Shown: positions 25,062 through 35,999, counted from the stretch's first letter. The stretch is 36,376 nucleotides of DNA from Candidatus Cloacimonadota bacterium (GCA_021735645.1 JAIPGP010000143.1:1-36376); one strand, 5' to 3'. Notes: generated from the sequence alone by a model not told the origin. Numbers and translations: made by a program.

Positions 25062-28000
25062 TTAGAAATCAAGTATATCTTCAAGAGTTTCTTTCTTTTC
25101 CTGATGAGCAAATTCGCTGATGATCTCGGTAATTGATTTACCTTCGTCAATAGCTTTCTTTACCTGGTTGTTATAGAACTTTGTTCCAGTACCAATCGGG
25201 ATTCTATGTCCGATTATTATACTCTCTTTAAGACCTTCAAGATCATCCACCTTACCTTCGATAGACGATTGTGTAAGAACTTTTGTAGTCTCCTGGAACG
25301 AAGCTGCTGAAAGCCAACTATCAGTTAATAGCGAAGCTTTTGTAATTCCCAGTAAAAGTTGCTCAAAGGTAGCTCCTTCGCCACCCTCTTCTTCGAGTCG
25401 TTTGTTCTCTGCGTTTACTCGATTTCTATCTGCTATTTCTCCCTCCAGGAACATCGAAAGTCCCGGATTCAGGATCTTAACTTTCTTGAACATTTGACGG
25501 ATGATCACACCTATGTGTTTATCATCTATCTTCACTCCCTGCTTTCTGTAAACTTCCTGGATCTCATTTACGATCAGCATTTGCGCGGCCGTGATACCTT
25601 TTGCCTTCAGAATATCATGAGGATCTAAAGGTCCACTAGAAAGCGCATCACCACTTTCTACCTTATCACCTTCGTGAACAATTATCCTCTTACCAGGTGG
25701 AATAATATACTTTTTCTCTGTTTCCTTACCTGTATTAATATAGATCACACGTCCTGATTTCGATAGATCTCCAATCGAAACTAACCCAGCAATCTCGGAT
25801 AACACTGCCTTTTCTTTTGGAACTCTTGCTTCGAAGAGATCCTGAACTCGTGGAAGTCCACCAGTGATATCGCTTTGTTTAACTGTAATACGAGATGATT
25901 TGCCAAGAACATCGCCGGGATACACATAAACACCGTCTTCAATTTCAACCTTCAAGCCTGACTGGATAGGAACCAGTATCTCTTTGCCCTTTTTCGGTAT
26001 AATCTTGAATTGGGCTTGTAACTTGCGGTCTTTCGATTCAATGATCGTAATTTCACGCGATCCGGTTAATTCATTAAATTCTTCTTTATAAGTAATGTCT
26101 TTGACAAAGTGTTCAAATTTCAGTTCACCCTTGGCAGGCGCAATAAGGGGATTATTATAGTGATCCCAACTGAATAATTTTGTATTTGATACAACTTTTT
26201 GTCCATTAGAGACAAAAATTGTAGCAGCATATTCAACCTTATAAGTTTCCAAAACAGATTTATCAACTTCACTGATGATCTTTATCTTTCCAAAATAACC
26301 ACTGGAAATCAGATCACCGTCACGATTGGTAACAGTATTCATTTTTTCAAATTTTACTATTCCTTCGCTTGTTGCTATAACTTCTGCTAAGTCAACATCA
26401 GTACTGGTTGTACCACCAATGTGGAAAGTCCTAAGTGTCAGCTGAGTTCCTGGTTCTCCAATACTCTGTGCTGCAATCACACCTACCGGTTCACCAATAG
26501 TAACCGGTTTGTTATTGCCAAGATTTCTACCGTAACATTTTGCGCAAATTCCATTCTTTGCTTCACAAGTTAAAACCGATCTTATCCTAACTGAGTTAAT
26601 ACCATGATTTTGAATCGTCTGCGCCATATCGTTTGTGATCTCAGAATTAGCATTTACAATTATTTTATCAGTTACAGGATCCATAACATCTTCGGCAGTA
26701 GTTCTTCCTTTAATTCTTTCGATCAAAGGTTCTACAGTCTCCAATCCTTCTTTCAAAGCACTTACATTTATGCCCTCAATAGTATGGCAGTCATCCATAG
26801 TGATCACAGCATTTTGAGCAACATCCACAAGTCTTCTGGTGAGATAGCCTGCATCGGCAGTTTTTAAAGCTGTATCGGCTAATCCTTTACGAGCACCATG
26901 TGTAGAGATAAAATATTCAAGGACTGTAAGACCTTCCTTAAAGTTCGATTTAATAGGTGTTTCTATTACTTCTGCTAAACTGTCTGAGGTACCTCTGGAA
27001 GGTTTATCCATTAATCCACGTAAGGCTCCCAATTGCTTGATCTGGTCTTTACCGCCTCGCGCTCCTGATAAATACATCATGTTGATCGAGTTGAATCCAT
27101 CTTGATCAGCTTCCAATTCTTTCATTAACAGATCTGTCACTTTTTCTGTAGTTAATTTCCATTTATCAATTACCCGGTTATATCGTTCTGTTTCTGTGAT
27201 CTCTCCATTCATATAACTAGTGATGATCTTAGCGACTTCTTTTTCGGTTTTTGTAATAAATTTGTTCTTATCTTTTGGAGAGATAACATCACTTGAGCTG
27301 AAAGTAATACCGGCTTTTGTCGCATATTTAAAGCCAAGTTCTTTTATATTATCAAGGAAAACAGCAGTTCCTGCCTGACCAATAGTTTCATAGCATTCCA
27401 TTGATAAGTCATTTAATTTACCTTTTGTAAAAGTATAATTTTTGAATGGAAGTTCCGGGGGTAGGATCTGATTGAAAATAACGCGTCCGACCGTTGTTGT
27501 AATTAATTCATCATTAATAAGAACGTTGATCCAGGTAAAAAGATCTAAATTAATTTTTTTCCTGGCCTGACCTTTTTGATTTTTAACCAGGTTTTTTTGC
27601 TCAAAAGCATATACAACTTCATCAGATGAACTGAAGTATTTCAATTTTGTAATGTCTTTCGGCTGCTTGGATTTTAAAACAGTTAAATAATAATTTCCAA
27701 GCACAATATCCTGATTTGTTGCCATTGCAAGTTTGCCGCTGGCAGGAAGCAGAAGGTTTCGAGTAGATAACATGAGGATCCGGGCTTCCATTTGTGCTTC
27801 ATTGGAAAGCGGTACATGGACGGCCATCTGGTCACCATCAAAATCCGCATTATAAGGAATACAAACCAGAGGATGTAATTCAATTGCCTTTCCTTCGGTC
27901 AGAACCGGCATAAATGCTTGAATACCATGCTTATGCAGTGTAGGAGCACGGTTTAGTAAAACGGGATAATCCTTGATAACTTCTTCCAGGATCTTCCAAA

Positions 28001-29213
28001 TTTCAGGTCTTTTCTTTTCTATTAATTTTTTAGCGGTTTTAGCTTTCTCCGCCTCACCTATTTTTTCCAATCTTTCTATAATAAAAGGTTTAAAGAGCTC
28101 AATCGCCATCTCTTTAGGTAAACCGCATTGATGAAGTTTGAGATTAGGACCTACAGTGATTACTGAACGTCCGGAATAATCTACACGTTTCCCAAGTAAA
28201 TTTTGACGGAAGCGACCGCTTTTTCCTTTTAATTGATCTGCTAAGGCTTTTAAAGGTCTGTTACCTCTTCCTTTTACCGGTCTTGATTTTCTTGAGTTGT
28301 CAATAAGTGCATCAACAGCTTCCTGCAGCATGCGCTTTTCATTACGTAAGATTACTTCCGGTGCATTAATATCAATTAAACCTCTAAGACGGTTATTACG
28401 TGTGATCACTCTTCTATAAAGTTCATTGAAATCTGCAGTCGCAAATCTTCCACCATCCAGCTGTACTAATGGTCGGAGTGTGGGTGGCAAAACAGGAAGT
28501 ACTTCCAGTACCATCCAGGCGGGGTTATTCCCTGATTTACGGAAGGCATCGATCACCTTAAGCCGTTTAATAGCTTTCTGTTTTTTCTGAATCGAAGTTT
28601 CCATATTGATAATAGTCCGAAGATTCATTGCTTCATCTTCTAGATTGATCTCTTCGAGCAGAACTTTTATAGCTTCAGCACCCATCAAAGCAACAAAATT
28701 TTCACCTAAACGGTCTCTGATCTCATAGTACTCATCTACATTGACCAGATCTTTCTCATCATAATCACTGTCACCTGGGTTAAGTACGATATAAGATTCA
28801 TAATATAATACTCTTTCCAATTTACTGACCGGCATATTAAGCAGCGTTCCAACAACACTGGGCATACTTTTTACAAACCAGATATGTGAGATCGGTACAG
28901 CAAGTTCAATATGACCCATGCGTGAGCGTCTTACACGTGAGGTTGTTATTTCAACTCCGCAGCGATCACAAACAGTGTTTTGGAAACGTTTCTTCTTATA
29001 TTTTCCGCAACTACATTCATAATCTTTTTCAGGACCAAAGATCCTTTCGCAGAAAAGACCACCTTTTTCAGGTTTTAAAGTACGATAATTAAGTGTATCC
29101 GGTTTTACAACTTCACCATAACTCCATTCACGGATTGAGTCCGGAGAAGCTATTTTAATTCTAACTTTATCGTAATTTTCTATTCTTTTATCTCTTTTAA
29201 TATCTCTAATCAC
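25062..29213 (-). CDS. rpoC: RNA polymerase beta' subunit
   Basis: 1383 residues. The N-terminal zinc ribbon uses C67, C69, C82 and C85. The catalytic NADFDGDQ has Mg-binding D457, D459 and D461. The second zinc site has DDC near 815-820 region of the secondary lobe and C883, C890, C893 ([11 protein letters not shown]). The trigger-loop segment [18 protein letters not shown] and bridge-helix/trigger block [16 protein letters not shown] are conserved. Start is GTG with GGAGG overlapping the rpoB stop. Length is near that of E. coli. The start codon, spacing and order rpoB-rpoC-rpsL indicate one transcription unit. Confidence 0.98.
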   Translation of the reverse strand: MIRDIKRDKRIENYDKVRIKIASPDSIREWSYGEVVKPDTLNYRTLKPEKGGLFCERIFGPEKDYECSCGKYKKKRFQNTVCDRCGVEITTSRVRRSRMGHIELAVPISHIWFVKSMPSVVGTLLNMPVSKLERVLYYESYIVLNPGDSDYDEKDLVNVDEYYEIRDRLGENFVALMGAEAIKVLLEEINLEDEAMNLRTIINMETSIQKKQKAIKRLKVIDAFRKSGNNPAWMVLEVLPVLPPTLRPLVQLDGGRFATADFNELYRRVITRNNRLRGLIDINAPEVILRNEKRMLQEAVDALIDNSRKSRPVKGRGNRPLKALADQLKGKSGRFRQNLLGKRVDYSGRSVITVGPNLKLHQCGLPKEMAIELFKPFIIERLEKIGEAEKAKTAKKLIEKKRPEIWKILEEVIKDYPVLLNRAPTLHKHGIQAFMPVLTEGKAIELHPLVCIPYNADFDGDQMAVHVPLSNEAQMEARILMLSTRNLLLPASGKLAMATNQDIVLGNYYLTVLKSKQPKDITKLKYFSSSDEVVYAFEQKNLVKNQKGQARKKINLDLFTWINVLINDELITTTVGRVIFNQILPPELPFKNYTFTKGKLNDLSMECYETIGQAGTAVFLDNIKELGFKYATKAGITFSSSDVISPKDKNKFITKTEKEVAKIITSYMNGEITETERYNRVIDKWKLTTEKVTDLLMKELEADQDGFNSINMMYLSGARGGKDQIKQLGALRGLMDKPSRGTSDSLAEVIETPIKSNFKEGLTVLEYFISTHGARKGLADTALKTADAGYLTRRLVDVAQNAVITMDDCHTIEGINVSALKEGLETVEPLIERIKGRTTAEDVMDPVTDKIIVNANSEITNDMAQTIQNHGINSVRIRSVLTCEAKNGICAKCYGRNLGNNKPVTIGEPVGVIAAQSIGEPGTQLTLRTFHIGGTTSTDVDLAEVIATSEGIVKFEKMNTVTNRDGDLISSGYFGKIKIISEVDKSVLETYKVEYAATIFVSNGQKVVSNTKLFSWDHYNNPLIAPAKGELKFEHFVKDITYKEEFNELTGSREITIIESKDRKLQAQFKIIPKKGKEILVPIQSGLKVEIEDGVYVYPGDVLGKSSRITVKQSDITGGLPRVQDLFEARVPKEKAVLSEIAGLVSIGDLSKSGRVIYINTGKETEKKYIIPPGKRIIVHEGDKVESGDALSSGPLDPHDILKAKGITAAQMLIVNEIQEVYRKQGVKIDDKHIGVIIRQMFKKVKILNPGLSMFLEGEIADRNRVNAENKRLEEEGGEGATFEQLLLGITKASLLTDSWLSAASFQETTKVLTQSSIEGKVDDLEGLKESIIIGHRIPIGTGTKFYNNQVKKAIDEGKSITEIISEFAHQEKKETLEDILDF

Positions 29214-29227
29214 TTAACAAACCTCCA

Positions 29228-32200
29228 TTAAGATTTCTTATCTGCAAGAAATTCAACATCAAAGCAGAGAGACTTTAACTCACTCACCAATACATTGAAA
29301 GATTCAGGGATTCCTGGTTTCGGTGGATTCAAACCGCTAGTAATTGCTTTAAAAGCGTTTGTCCTGCCTTCGACATCATCACTTTTGATAGTCAACATTT
29401 CTTCCAGGAGACGGGATGCTCCGTAGGCTTCCAGAGCCCATACTTCCATTTCTCCCAATCTTTGACCTCCGTGTTGCGCCTTACCACCTAAAGGTTGTTG
29501 AGTTATAAGTGAGTAAGGTCCGGTAGAACGCGCATGCATTTTATCGGCAACAAGGTGGTTGAGTTTTAACATATACATAACACCGACAGTAACCCTTTCT
29601 TCAAAAGGTTCACCTGTTTTACCATCATAAAGTACCTGCTTCCCATCCAGATCAAGATTCGCTTTTTTCATCATTTTTTCTATATCAGAAAGAGTAGCTC
29701 CGTCAAACACAGGTGTTTCAAATTGGAGTCCAAGAGCTCTGGCTGCAATCCCGAGGTGAGTTTCCATGATCTGCCCAATATTCATACGGGAAGGAACACC
29801 CAGCGGATTCAAAATTATATCAATTGCCTGTCCATCTTCTGTAAATGGCATATCAGCAATTGGACTAACTCTGGAGATCACACCCTTATTCCCATGGCGG
29901 CCTGCCATTTTATCACCTACAGCTATTTTACGCTTTTTGGCGATATAGACTTTTACCATTTTACGAACGCCATAAGGCAGTTCATCTCCATGTTTAAGAC
30001 GCTCTTTAGCTTTCTTAAATATATTATCACTTTCTTCATAAGCCGCTTTGGCCTTGAGAATTATCTCATTATAGATAGTTTGATTCATCTCAGCGTCTTC
30101 AACTAGATCATAATCAAGATTAAGTCGTTTAAAGTTTATCTTTTTAAGATCACTCTTTGTGATTTTCTTGCCTGAAGGAACAAAAAACATGTTGGTCTTT
30201 GAATCAACTATGTTCTTTGCTTTATTAGAGAGTAGTATATTCTCCAGTTTAGATTCTAAATACTCCTGGATTTTGTTTTGTCTCTCTTTGTGTTCCTGCT
30301 TTATACGCTGCAGTGAATTAAGTTTTACTTCCTGATCTTCGAATTCTTCACTCGTTTCCAAACGGGAGAAAACTTTCACATCTATCACTACACCTTCCAT
30401 CCCCGGTTTTGCCTTGAGTGAACTATTTGTAAAATCACCAGCACGATCACCGAAAAGTGCCCGCATAAGGTTTTCCTCAGGCGAAGGATCAATATCTACA
30501 TTCTTAGGAGTTATCTTACCTACAATGATATCGCCGGCTTTAACTACAGAGCCAACGCGTATAACACCTGATTTATCCAGATTTCGTAATGCTCGGATAG
30601 GGACGTTGGGTATGTCATATGCCAGTTCTTCTTTTCCGTTTTTCATGATGCGGACTAGAACTTCATGTTCTTCAATATAAACAGATGTAAGGATATCTTC
30701 ACGTGCAACTCTTTCACTAAGAATGATCGCATCTTCATAATTATATCCATACCAAGGCATAAATGCAACCAGCATATTACTGCCAAGTGCTAACCTGTCA
30801 TTAATGATAGATGGTCCATCAGAAATAATATCTCCCATTTTAACCTTATCACCAATTTTTACCGACGGCCTTTGATGTATGGAAGTATCTTGATTGGAAC
30901 GAGCAAATTTTTTCAGATAAATACGATTATTAGATCCAATATCAAGTATACCCTCTTCAGGATTTGCTCTCTTAATATCTATATAGGAGCTGGTAACTTT
31001 AGTTATTGTGCCGTCAAATGGTGCTATTGCCGTAGTTCCACTATCACGGGCAATTATCTCTTCCATTCCGGTTCCCACAATTGGAACTTCTGGATTCATT
31101 AATGGGACTGCTTGTCGCTGCATGTTGGAACCCATAAGAGCACGATTCGCATCGTCATGTTCCAAGAAAGGTATTAAGGATGCAGAAGCAGAAACAATTT
31201 GTTGCGGTGATACATCAAGGTACTGCACACTTTCCGGTTTCACTTGTAGGAATTCACCTTGATGACGAGCAAAGACAAGTTTATCAGTAATTGTTACATT
31301 CTCATCATAATTCACATTTGCCTGAGCAATAACATAGTCTTCTTCCTGATTAGCATCCAAATAATCAACTTGGGAAGTTATTTTTCCATCTTTTACTTTG
31401 ATGTAAGGTGTTTCTAAAAATCCTAAATCATTTACTTTCGCATACATTGCCGGAGAGGATATTAAACCTATATTCGGACCTTCCGGTGTCTCTATTGGGC
31501 AAATTCGGCCATAGTGGGAATAGTGAACATCACGTACTTCGAAACCTGCACGTTCTCTAGTGAGTCCGCCAGGACCAAGCGCAGAGAGTCTTCTTTTATG
31601 AGTAATTCCAGTAAGCGGATTAGTTTGCTCCATATATTGAGAAAGCTGTCCGGTTAAAAAGAAAGATTGTACAACAGCAATAAGTGCATTACTATTGATC
31701 AGGTCATGAAGTGTTACTTCATCCGGATTAGCAATTGACATTCGCTCAACTGCGGTTCTGGCAACTCTGGAAAAACCAATATTATATTGTTCAGCAAGTA
31801 GTTCCCCAACGGTTCTTACTCTTCTGTTAGCCAAGTGGTCAATATCATCAATCTTATCTTCATCTTTATAAACAGCTATAAGTTTATCTATGATTGCAAT
31901 TAGATCTTCTTTAGTTAGGACATGTGTATCCTTATCGATGTTCAGACCCAAGCGGGTATTTAATTTGTGCCGTCCAACTTTGCCGAGGTTATATCTTCTT
32001 TCATTGAAGAACATACGATTGAAAAGCTCAAGTGCAATATCATAAGTTGGTTCTTCACCAGGTCGGATCAAAGTATATATCTTTTTTAAAGCTTCTTCTT
32101 GGGTTATTGTTTGATCTTTAGCAATAGTTTGTTCCAATATTTTCCGAGTGATCTCAGATTCGGATGTAATAACTTCTATTTTTTTAATTCCGCCTTCAAT

Positions 32201-33019
32201 CATGGTTTCGATGTTGTCACTTTCTATTTCATTACCAGCGCTAAACAATACTTCACCAGTCTCTTTATTAATTACATCAGAATAGAGGAACCGATCTTTA
32301 GCGTCTTTTACATCAATTTTTTCCTTTTTATAGAAGTGATCTCGGAGCTCCTCATTTGTTGATAAACCTACAGCTCGCAATAATACAGTAGCTGGAAGCT
32401 TTCGCCTTTTATCGATGAGAACAAAAAGAGCATCATAACTATCCATGTTAAATTCAAGCCATGAACCGTTATAAGGAATTAATTTTGCTGAATTTAGAAT
32501 TTTACCGCTGGCATGTTTAGTCTCGGAGTAAAATATACCTGGAGATCTATGAAGCTGGCTAATAATAACTCTTTCAGCTCCATTAATAATGAATGTACCC
32601 TGATTTGTTATCAGTGGGATCTCGCCAAGAAAAACATCTTGCTCGATCGTGCTTTTTACCCTCTTTTCACCTGTATCTTTAAGAATTTCTTCATCGTAGA
32701 TCACAAGTCTCATTCTTGCTTTAACAGGTGCCTGATAGGAAAGATTTCTTTCAATACACTCATCTGTTGTATATTTTTCTTTCAGAACTATGTAATCAAT
32801 AAACTCAAGATAATAAATACCTTTATGATCCTCTAAAGGAAATATTGATTTCAGTACTGCTTGAAGTCCTTCATCAAGACGTTTTTGCGGATGAACATCC
32901 TTCTGCAGAAATTGTTCATACGAATCAATTTGCATTGAGAGCAAATTTGGTACATGTACAAAGGGAAGACCAGATTGCTCAGCTTTCTTTCTAATACGAG
33001 AAAAATTTTGAATTTTCAA
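29228..33019 (-). CDS. rpoB: RNA polymerase beta subunit
   Basis: 1263 residues. The rifampicin pocket LSQYMEQTNPL...THKRRLSALGPGG is clear; its E464 stands where E. coli has Asp516. RPIETPEGPN-type IETPEGPNIGLI, GYNYEDAI, HGDELPYG, GDKMAGRHGNKG and the C-terminal GGQRLGEMEVWALEAYGA are present. Translation begins at TTG 33019: AAGGAG is eight bases upstream, while the nearer ATG (33026) is out of frame, only one base from that site, and ends after 11 codons. Shorter than the E. coli protein (1342), as in many lineages without the same insertions. Confidence 0.98.
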   Translation of the reverse strand: MKIQNFSRIRKKAEQSGLPFVHVPNLLSMQIDSYEQFLQKDVHPQKRLDEGLQAVLKSIFPLEDHKGIYYLEFIDYIVLKEKYTTDECIERNLSYQAPVKARMRLVIYDEEILKDTGEKRVKSTIEQDVFLGEIPLITNQGTFIINGAERVIISQLHRSPGIFYSETKHASGKILNSAKLIPYNGSWLEFNMDSYDALFVLIDKRRKLPATVLLRAVGLSTNEELRDHFYKKEKIDVKDAKDRFLYSDVINKETGEVLFSAGNEIESDNIETMIEGGIKKIEVITSESEITRKILEQTIAKDQTITQEEALKKIYTLIRPGEEPTYDIALELFNRMFFNERRYNLGKVGRHKLNTRLGLNIDKDTHVLTKEDLIAIIDKLIAVYKDEDKIDDIDHLANRRVRTVGELLAEQYNIGFSRVARTAVERMSIANPDEVTLHDLINSNALIAVVQSFFLTGQLSQYMEQTNPLTGITHKRRLSALGPGGLTRERAGFEVRDVHYSHYGRICPIETPEGPNIGLISSPAMYAKVNDLGFLETPYIKVKDGKITSQVDYLDANQEEDYVIAQANVNYDENVTITDKLVFARHQGEFLQVKPESVQYLDVSPQQIVSASASLIPFLEHDDANRALMGSNMQRQAVPLMNPEVPIVGTGMEEIIARDSGTTAIAPFDGTITKVTSSYIDIKRANPEEGILDIGSNNRIYLKKFARSNQDTSIHQRPSVKIGDKVKMGDIISDGPSIINDRLALGSNMLVAFMPWYGYNYEDAIILSERVAREDILTSVYIEEHEVLVRIMKNGKEELAYDIPNVPIRALRNLDKSGVIRVGSVVKAGDIIVGKITPKNVDIDPSPEENLMRALFGDRAGDFTNSSLKAKPGMEGVVIDVKVFSRLETSEEFEDQEVKLNSLQRIKQEHKERQNKIQEYLESKLENILLSNKAKNIVDSKTNMFFVPSGKKITKSDLKKINFKRLNLDYDLVEDAEMNQTIYNEIILKAKAAYEESDNIFKKAKERLKHGDELPYGVRKMVKVYIAKKRKIAVGDKMAGRHGNKGVISRVSPIADMPFTEDGQAIDIILNPLGVPSRMNIGQIMETHLGIAARALGLQFETPVFDGATLSDIEKMMKKANLDLDGKQVLYDGKTGEPFEERVTVGVMYMLKLNHLVADKMHARSTGPYSLITQQPLGGKAQHGGQRLGEMEVWALEAYGASRLLEEMLTIKSDDVEGRTNAFKAITSGLNPPKPGIPESFNVLVSELKSLCFDVEFLADKKS

Positions 33020-33042
33020 AATTCATACTCCTTATTTCATTG

Positions 33043-33063
33043 TGTACATTTAAAAAATGTACA
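33043..33063 (-). promoter_or_regulatory. Small hairpin just before the rpoB ribosome site
   Basis: TGTACATTT (33043-33051) and AAATGTACA (33055-33063) are perfect inverted arms with a 3-base loop, 10 bases upstream of the AAGGAG of rpoB. It could shield or expose the ribosome site, or bind a protein as DNA. No U-tract long enough for termination follows. Confidence 0.55.
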
Positions 33064-33088
33064 AATTTCCATCATTATAAATAAGGCA

Positions 33089-33116
33089 ACGGAAGTGAAC
33101 TCGAGTTCACTTCCGT
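33089..33116 (-). promoter_or_regulatory. 28-bp perfect palindrome in the rplL-rpoB gap
   Basis: A perfect palindrome with centre CTCGAG between rplL and rpoB. As RNA it gives a stable hairpin shortly after the rplL stop. The bases after it on the minus strand (TGCCTTATTTATAATG) are only partly T-rich, so it is more likely an attenuator or processing site than a full terminator. In E. coli the same gap contains an attenuator and an RNase III site; the parallel is an inference. Confidence 0.7.
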
Positions 33117-33132
33117 GTAATTATACAATAGT

Positions 33133-33510
33133 TTACTTAACTTCTACCGATCCACCAGCTTCTTCAAGTTGTTTTTTAACTGTCTCTGCTTCTTCTTTTG
33201 GTACGCCTTCCACTATCGGATTCGGCGCATTATCAACTAATTCTTTAGCTTCTTTCAAACCTAATTTTGTGATTGATCGTACAGCTTTGATAACCTGGAT
33301 CTTCTTCGCTCCTGAACTAGTTAAGATAACATCAAATTCAGTTTGTTCTTCAGCAGCTTCTCCGGCAACAGCAGCTCCGGGTGCAGCAACAGCTACTGGT
33401 GCAGTAGCAGTAATGTCAAAGATCTCTTCGAGTTCTTTAACAAGTTCGGAAAGCTCAAGTACACTCATTTCCTTAATTATATCAATAACTTGTTGTTTCT
33501 TTTCAGCCAT
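33133..33510 (-). CDS. rplL: 50S ribosomal protein L7/L12
   Basis: 125-residue stalk protein that recruits translation GTPases such as the EF-G and EF-Tu of this window. N-terminal dimerisation helices ([20 protein letters not shown]), an Ala/Gly/Pro-rich hinge (~36-55), and the C-terminal factor-binding domain with [24 protein letters not shown] are normal. ATG 33510 has GGAGG upstream; the four-codon extension (MEDI) is the ribosome site. Confidence 0.98.
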   Translation of the reverse strand: MAEKKQQVIDIIKEMSVLELSELVKELEEIFDITATAPVAVAAPGAAVAGEAAEEQTEFDVILTSSGAKKIQVIKAVRSITKLGLKEAKELVDNAPNPIVEGVPKEEAETVKKQLEEAGGSVEVK

Positions 33511-33534
33511 TATATCCTCCATCGTAATATATAT

Positions 33535-34068
33535 TTACTTTTTTTCTTTTTCTTTGGCTATCGTGTCGATTGCGTATATAAATTTCCTCAAGATTCCACC
33601 TAAAGCAGCAACAAAACCAGTGATAGGTGCATTGAAACCTTGTAAAACCATGGACAGAAGTACTTCTTTGGAAGGAAGTTCCGCTAATTTTTCAAGTTGA
33701 TCAATATCCATTACGGTATCATCAACTATACCAATTTTGAATTTCGGGAATTTCTTATCTGCCATGATATTCTTTTTAAATTTTGCTAATTCTCTCGCGG
33801 CGGCTACTTCATCTACTTTTGAAATTGCTACAGCTGTAGGACCGCTTAAGTATTCATCAAAATCTTTGATCCCCAATTCATTAAGTGCCAGCTTAATGAA
33901 AGTGTTCTTTGAAATGAAATAATCAACATCAGCATCTCTCATTCTGTTTCTCAATTCATTCACTTCCGCAATGTTGATCCCTTTGTAATCAATTAGAACA
34001 ATTGATTTGGCATTATTAAGTCTATCTTTGATTGATTTTACTTCGTCAATTTTGTAAGTTTGTACCAT
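33535..34068 (-). CDS. rplJ: 50S ribosomal protein L10
   Basis: 177-residue base of the L7/L12 stalk. VLIDYKGINIAEVNELRNRMR and the SKNTFIKLAL block bind 23S rRNA; YLSGPTAVAIS is conserved; the C-terminal helix (~150-170) should hold the L7/L12 dimers. In E. coli the L10-L12 complex represses its own mRNA. The gap to rplL is 24 bp. Confidence 0.97.
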   Translation of the reverse strand: MVQTYKIDEVKSIKDRLNNAKSIVLIDYKGINIAEVNELRNRMRDADVDYFISKNTFIKLALNELGIKDFDEYLSGPTAVAISKVDEVAAARELAKFKKNIMADKKFPKFKIGIVDDTVMDIDQLEKLAELPSKEVLLSMVLQGFNAPITGFVAALGGILRKFIYAIDTIAKEKEKK

Positions 34069-34077
34069 AATAAACTC

Positions 34078-34779
34078 CTATTGCCTTGCAAGCTTAGTTA
34101 CGCTTGCCACATCTAATTTTATTCCGGGACCCATTGTTGAAGTGAGGATAATGGAATTGATGTAAATGCCTTTTAATGCTGCAGGTCTCTCTCTGATTAT
34201 TGCCAATATGATAGTAAGCAAATTTTCCGAAAGTTGCTTTGCTGTAAAACTTAACTTTCCACCAATGATATGCAGATTGGAAAACTTATCAATACGATAA
34301 GTAATTTTCCCGCCTTTAGAATCATTAACTGCTTGCTTAATGTCCATTGTTACCGTTCCGTCTTTAGGATTCGGCATAAGACCGCGTGGTCCTAAAACGC
34401 GTCCTAAGCGGCCTATTTTACTCATTAAGTTAGGAGTTGTGATCGCTACGTCAAAATCCAGCCAACCTGAATTGATCTTTTCAACGAATTCTTCAACTCC
34501 AACATAATCAGCTCCGGCTTCTTTTGCTTCATCAGCTTTATCACCTTCTGCAAAAACAAGAACAGTGGATTTCTGCCCACTACCATGTGGTAATACTAGA
34601 GAATTCCTGATTTGTTGATCAGCTTTCCGAGGGTCGACACCTAAATTCATATGTAGTTCAACAGTTTCATCGAACTTTGCTTTTGGATATTTCAAAAGCA
34701 GTTCAATTGCTTCATCGAGCTCATATCTTTTTGTTTTGTCGATCATCTCATGAGCTTGTTTGTACCTTTTACTAGCCAT
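34078..34779 (-). CDS. rplA: 50S ribosomal protein L1
   Basis: 233 residues. L1 stalk protein, involved in exit of deacylated tRNA. KFDETVELHMNLGVDPRKADQ, VLGPRGLMPNPKDGTV and the C-terminal TSTMGPGIKLD are family hallmarks. I start at ATG 34779, which has AAGGAG nine bases upstream; the frame is open two codons further to GTG. It is the usual autoregulator of the rplK-rplA unit. Confidence 0.97.
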   Translation of the reverse strand: MASKRYKQAHEMIDKTKRYELDEAIELLLKYPKAKFDETVELHMNLGVDPRKADQQIRNSLVLPHGSGQKSTVLVFAEGDKADEAKEAGADYVGVEEFVEKINSGWLDFDVAITTPNLMSKIGRLGRVLGPRGLMPNPKDGTVTMDIKQAVNDSKGGKITYRIDKFSNLHIIGGKLSFTAKQLSENLLTIILAIIRERPAALKGIYINSIILTSTMGPGIKLDVASVTKLARQ

Positions 34780-34822
34780 TAACACTCCTTATCGATAATC
34801 TCCTGCAAAGAAACTGAATGGT

Positions 34823-35254
34823 TTAGTCTTCGACCAATACACCCATATTTCTTGCAGTACCTTCAATCATACGCATTGCACCTTCAAGGTTATATGCGTT
34901 AAGATCTTTCATTTTAATCTCAGCTATTTTCTTTACCTGAGCTTTCGTGATCTTGCCTACTTTCTCTATATGTGGAACTCCTGATCCTTTCGCAAGTCCT
35001 GCTTCTTTTTTTATCAGAACCGCTGCCGGAGGAGTCTTTATTTCAAATGTGTAGGATTTATTCTTCTTTACATAAATTACAACCGGGAAGATCATTCCGG
35101 GAGAGTCTTTTGTTTTATCATTGTATGCCTTACAAAATTCTCCTATATTGATCCCTGCCTGTCCAAGAGCTGGACCTACCGGTGGAGCAGGTGTTGCTTT
35201 TCCAGCCGGAAGCTGCAATTTTATCATATGCTCAATATCTTTTGGTTTTGCCAT
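34823..35254 (-). CDS. rplK: 50S ribosomal protein L11
   Basis: 143 residues. GTPase-centre protein that with 23S rRNA binds thiopeptides such as thiostrepton. [25 protein letters not shown] and [19 protein letters not shown] are conserved, and the C-terminal domain ends with [17 protein letters not shown]. The 43-base gap to rplA is the largest between ribosomal genes here but shows no strong hairpin. Confidence 0.98.
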   Translation of the reverse strand: MAKPKDIEHMIKLQLPAGKATPAPPVGPALGQAGINIGEFCKAYNDKTKDSPGMIFPVVIYVKKNKSYTFEIKTPPAAVLIKKEAGLAKGSGVPHIEKVGKITKAQVKKIAEIKMKDLNAYNLEGAMRMIEGTARNMGVLVED

Positions 35255-35266
35255 TATTTCCTCTAT

Positions 35267-35788
35267 TTACAATAATTCAATCTGATCTGTTCGAACTTCT
35301 ACTGGTGTTACCCGCCCAAAAACTGTTACTTTAACAGTTAGTTTGAGCTTGTCATCTTGTAATTTTTCAATAACACCTTCAAAATCACTAAAGGGACCAG
35401 ATGTGATTTTTACCATATCCCCTGGGAGATAATCAACATTTTGAGACGTAGCTTTATCACGATCTTCAATACCCAACAGACGGTTCACTTCAAGCTCTGA
35501 TAAAGGTTGAGGTTTTTTTCCGCTTCCCAGGAAATGGGTGACACCGGGCAATCCTACTACGAACGAATACAGCTCAGGTGTTAGTTCCGCCTCTAATATA
35601 ACATAGCTATTGAATAATTTTTTTTCGCGTTCGACTTTTTTCCCGTCTCGGATATGGAATGTTTTCTGAGTTGGTATAAGAATTTGGCCTATTTTATCTT
35701 CTAAAGGGCTTTCTTTTATACCTTTTTCTATTGCTTCCTTAATTTTAAATTCATGCGAAGCATAGGTGTGAACTACATACCATTTCAT
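35267..35788 (-). CDS. nusG: Transcription termination/antitermination factor NusG
   Basis: 173 residues. The NGN domain (MKWYVVHTYASHEFKIKEAI ... GVTHFLGSG) binds the beta' clamp of RNA polymerase. The KOW domain (GDMVKITSGPFSDFEGVIEK) contacts ribosomal protein S10 or Rho. A usual-length NusG without insertions. Starts four bases after the secE stop. Confidence 0.97.
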   Translation of the reverse strand: MKWYVVHTYASHEFKIKEAIEKGIKESPLEDKIGQILIPTQKTFHIRDGKKVEREKKLFNSYVILEAELTPELYSFVVGLPGVTHFLGSGKKPQPLSELEVNRLLGIEDRDKATSQNVDYLPGDMVKITSGPFSDFEGVIEKLQDDKLKLTVKVTVFGRVTPVEVRTDQIELL

Positions 35789-35792
35789 TAAT

Positions 35793-35984
35793 TTAACCTA
35801 ATACTAATAGTTTTCTGATCAAAAAGCCGAATCCTGTATCAATCAAGGACAAAAAGATGGCTACAAAAATTGCCATCACAATAACTACAGTTGTTCCTTC
35901 TTTAATGTCGTCTTTATTTGGCCAGGATACATAAGACATCTCTGTCTTAACGCTCTTAAAAAAATTGAATATCTTTTTAAACAT
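35793..35984 (-). CDS. secE: Protein translocase subunit SecE
   Basis: 63 residues with one membrane helix (about 32-52) preceded by the amphipathic VKTEMSYVSWPNKDDI block that clamps SecY. It is the short single-helix form, different from the three-helix E. coli protein. It is located between tRNA-Trp and nusG as in most bacteria. Confidence 0.95.
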   Translation of the reverse strand: MFKKIFNFFKSVKTEMSYVSWPNKDDIKEGTTVVIVMAIFVAIFLSLIDTGFGFLIRKLLVLG

Positions 35985-35999
35985 ATTATCTCACTTTAG

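Noticed and set aside
33024-33026. ATG just upstream as the rpoB start
   Set aside because: It is out of frame with rpoB and only one base from the Shine-Dalgarno sequence.
32954-33700. 248-codon plus-strand open frame over rpoB/rplL/rplJ
   Set aside because: It is Ser/Ala-rich antisense of the rplL and rplJ coding regions; those genes are certain and it has no ribosome site.
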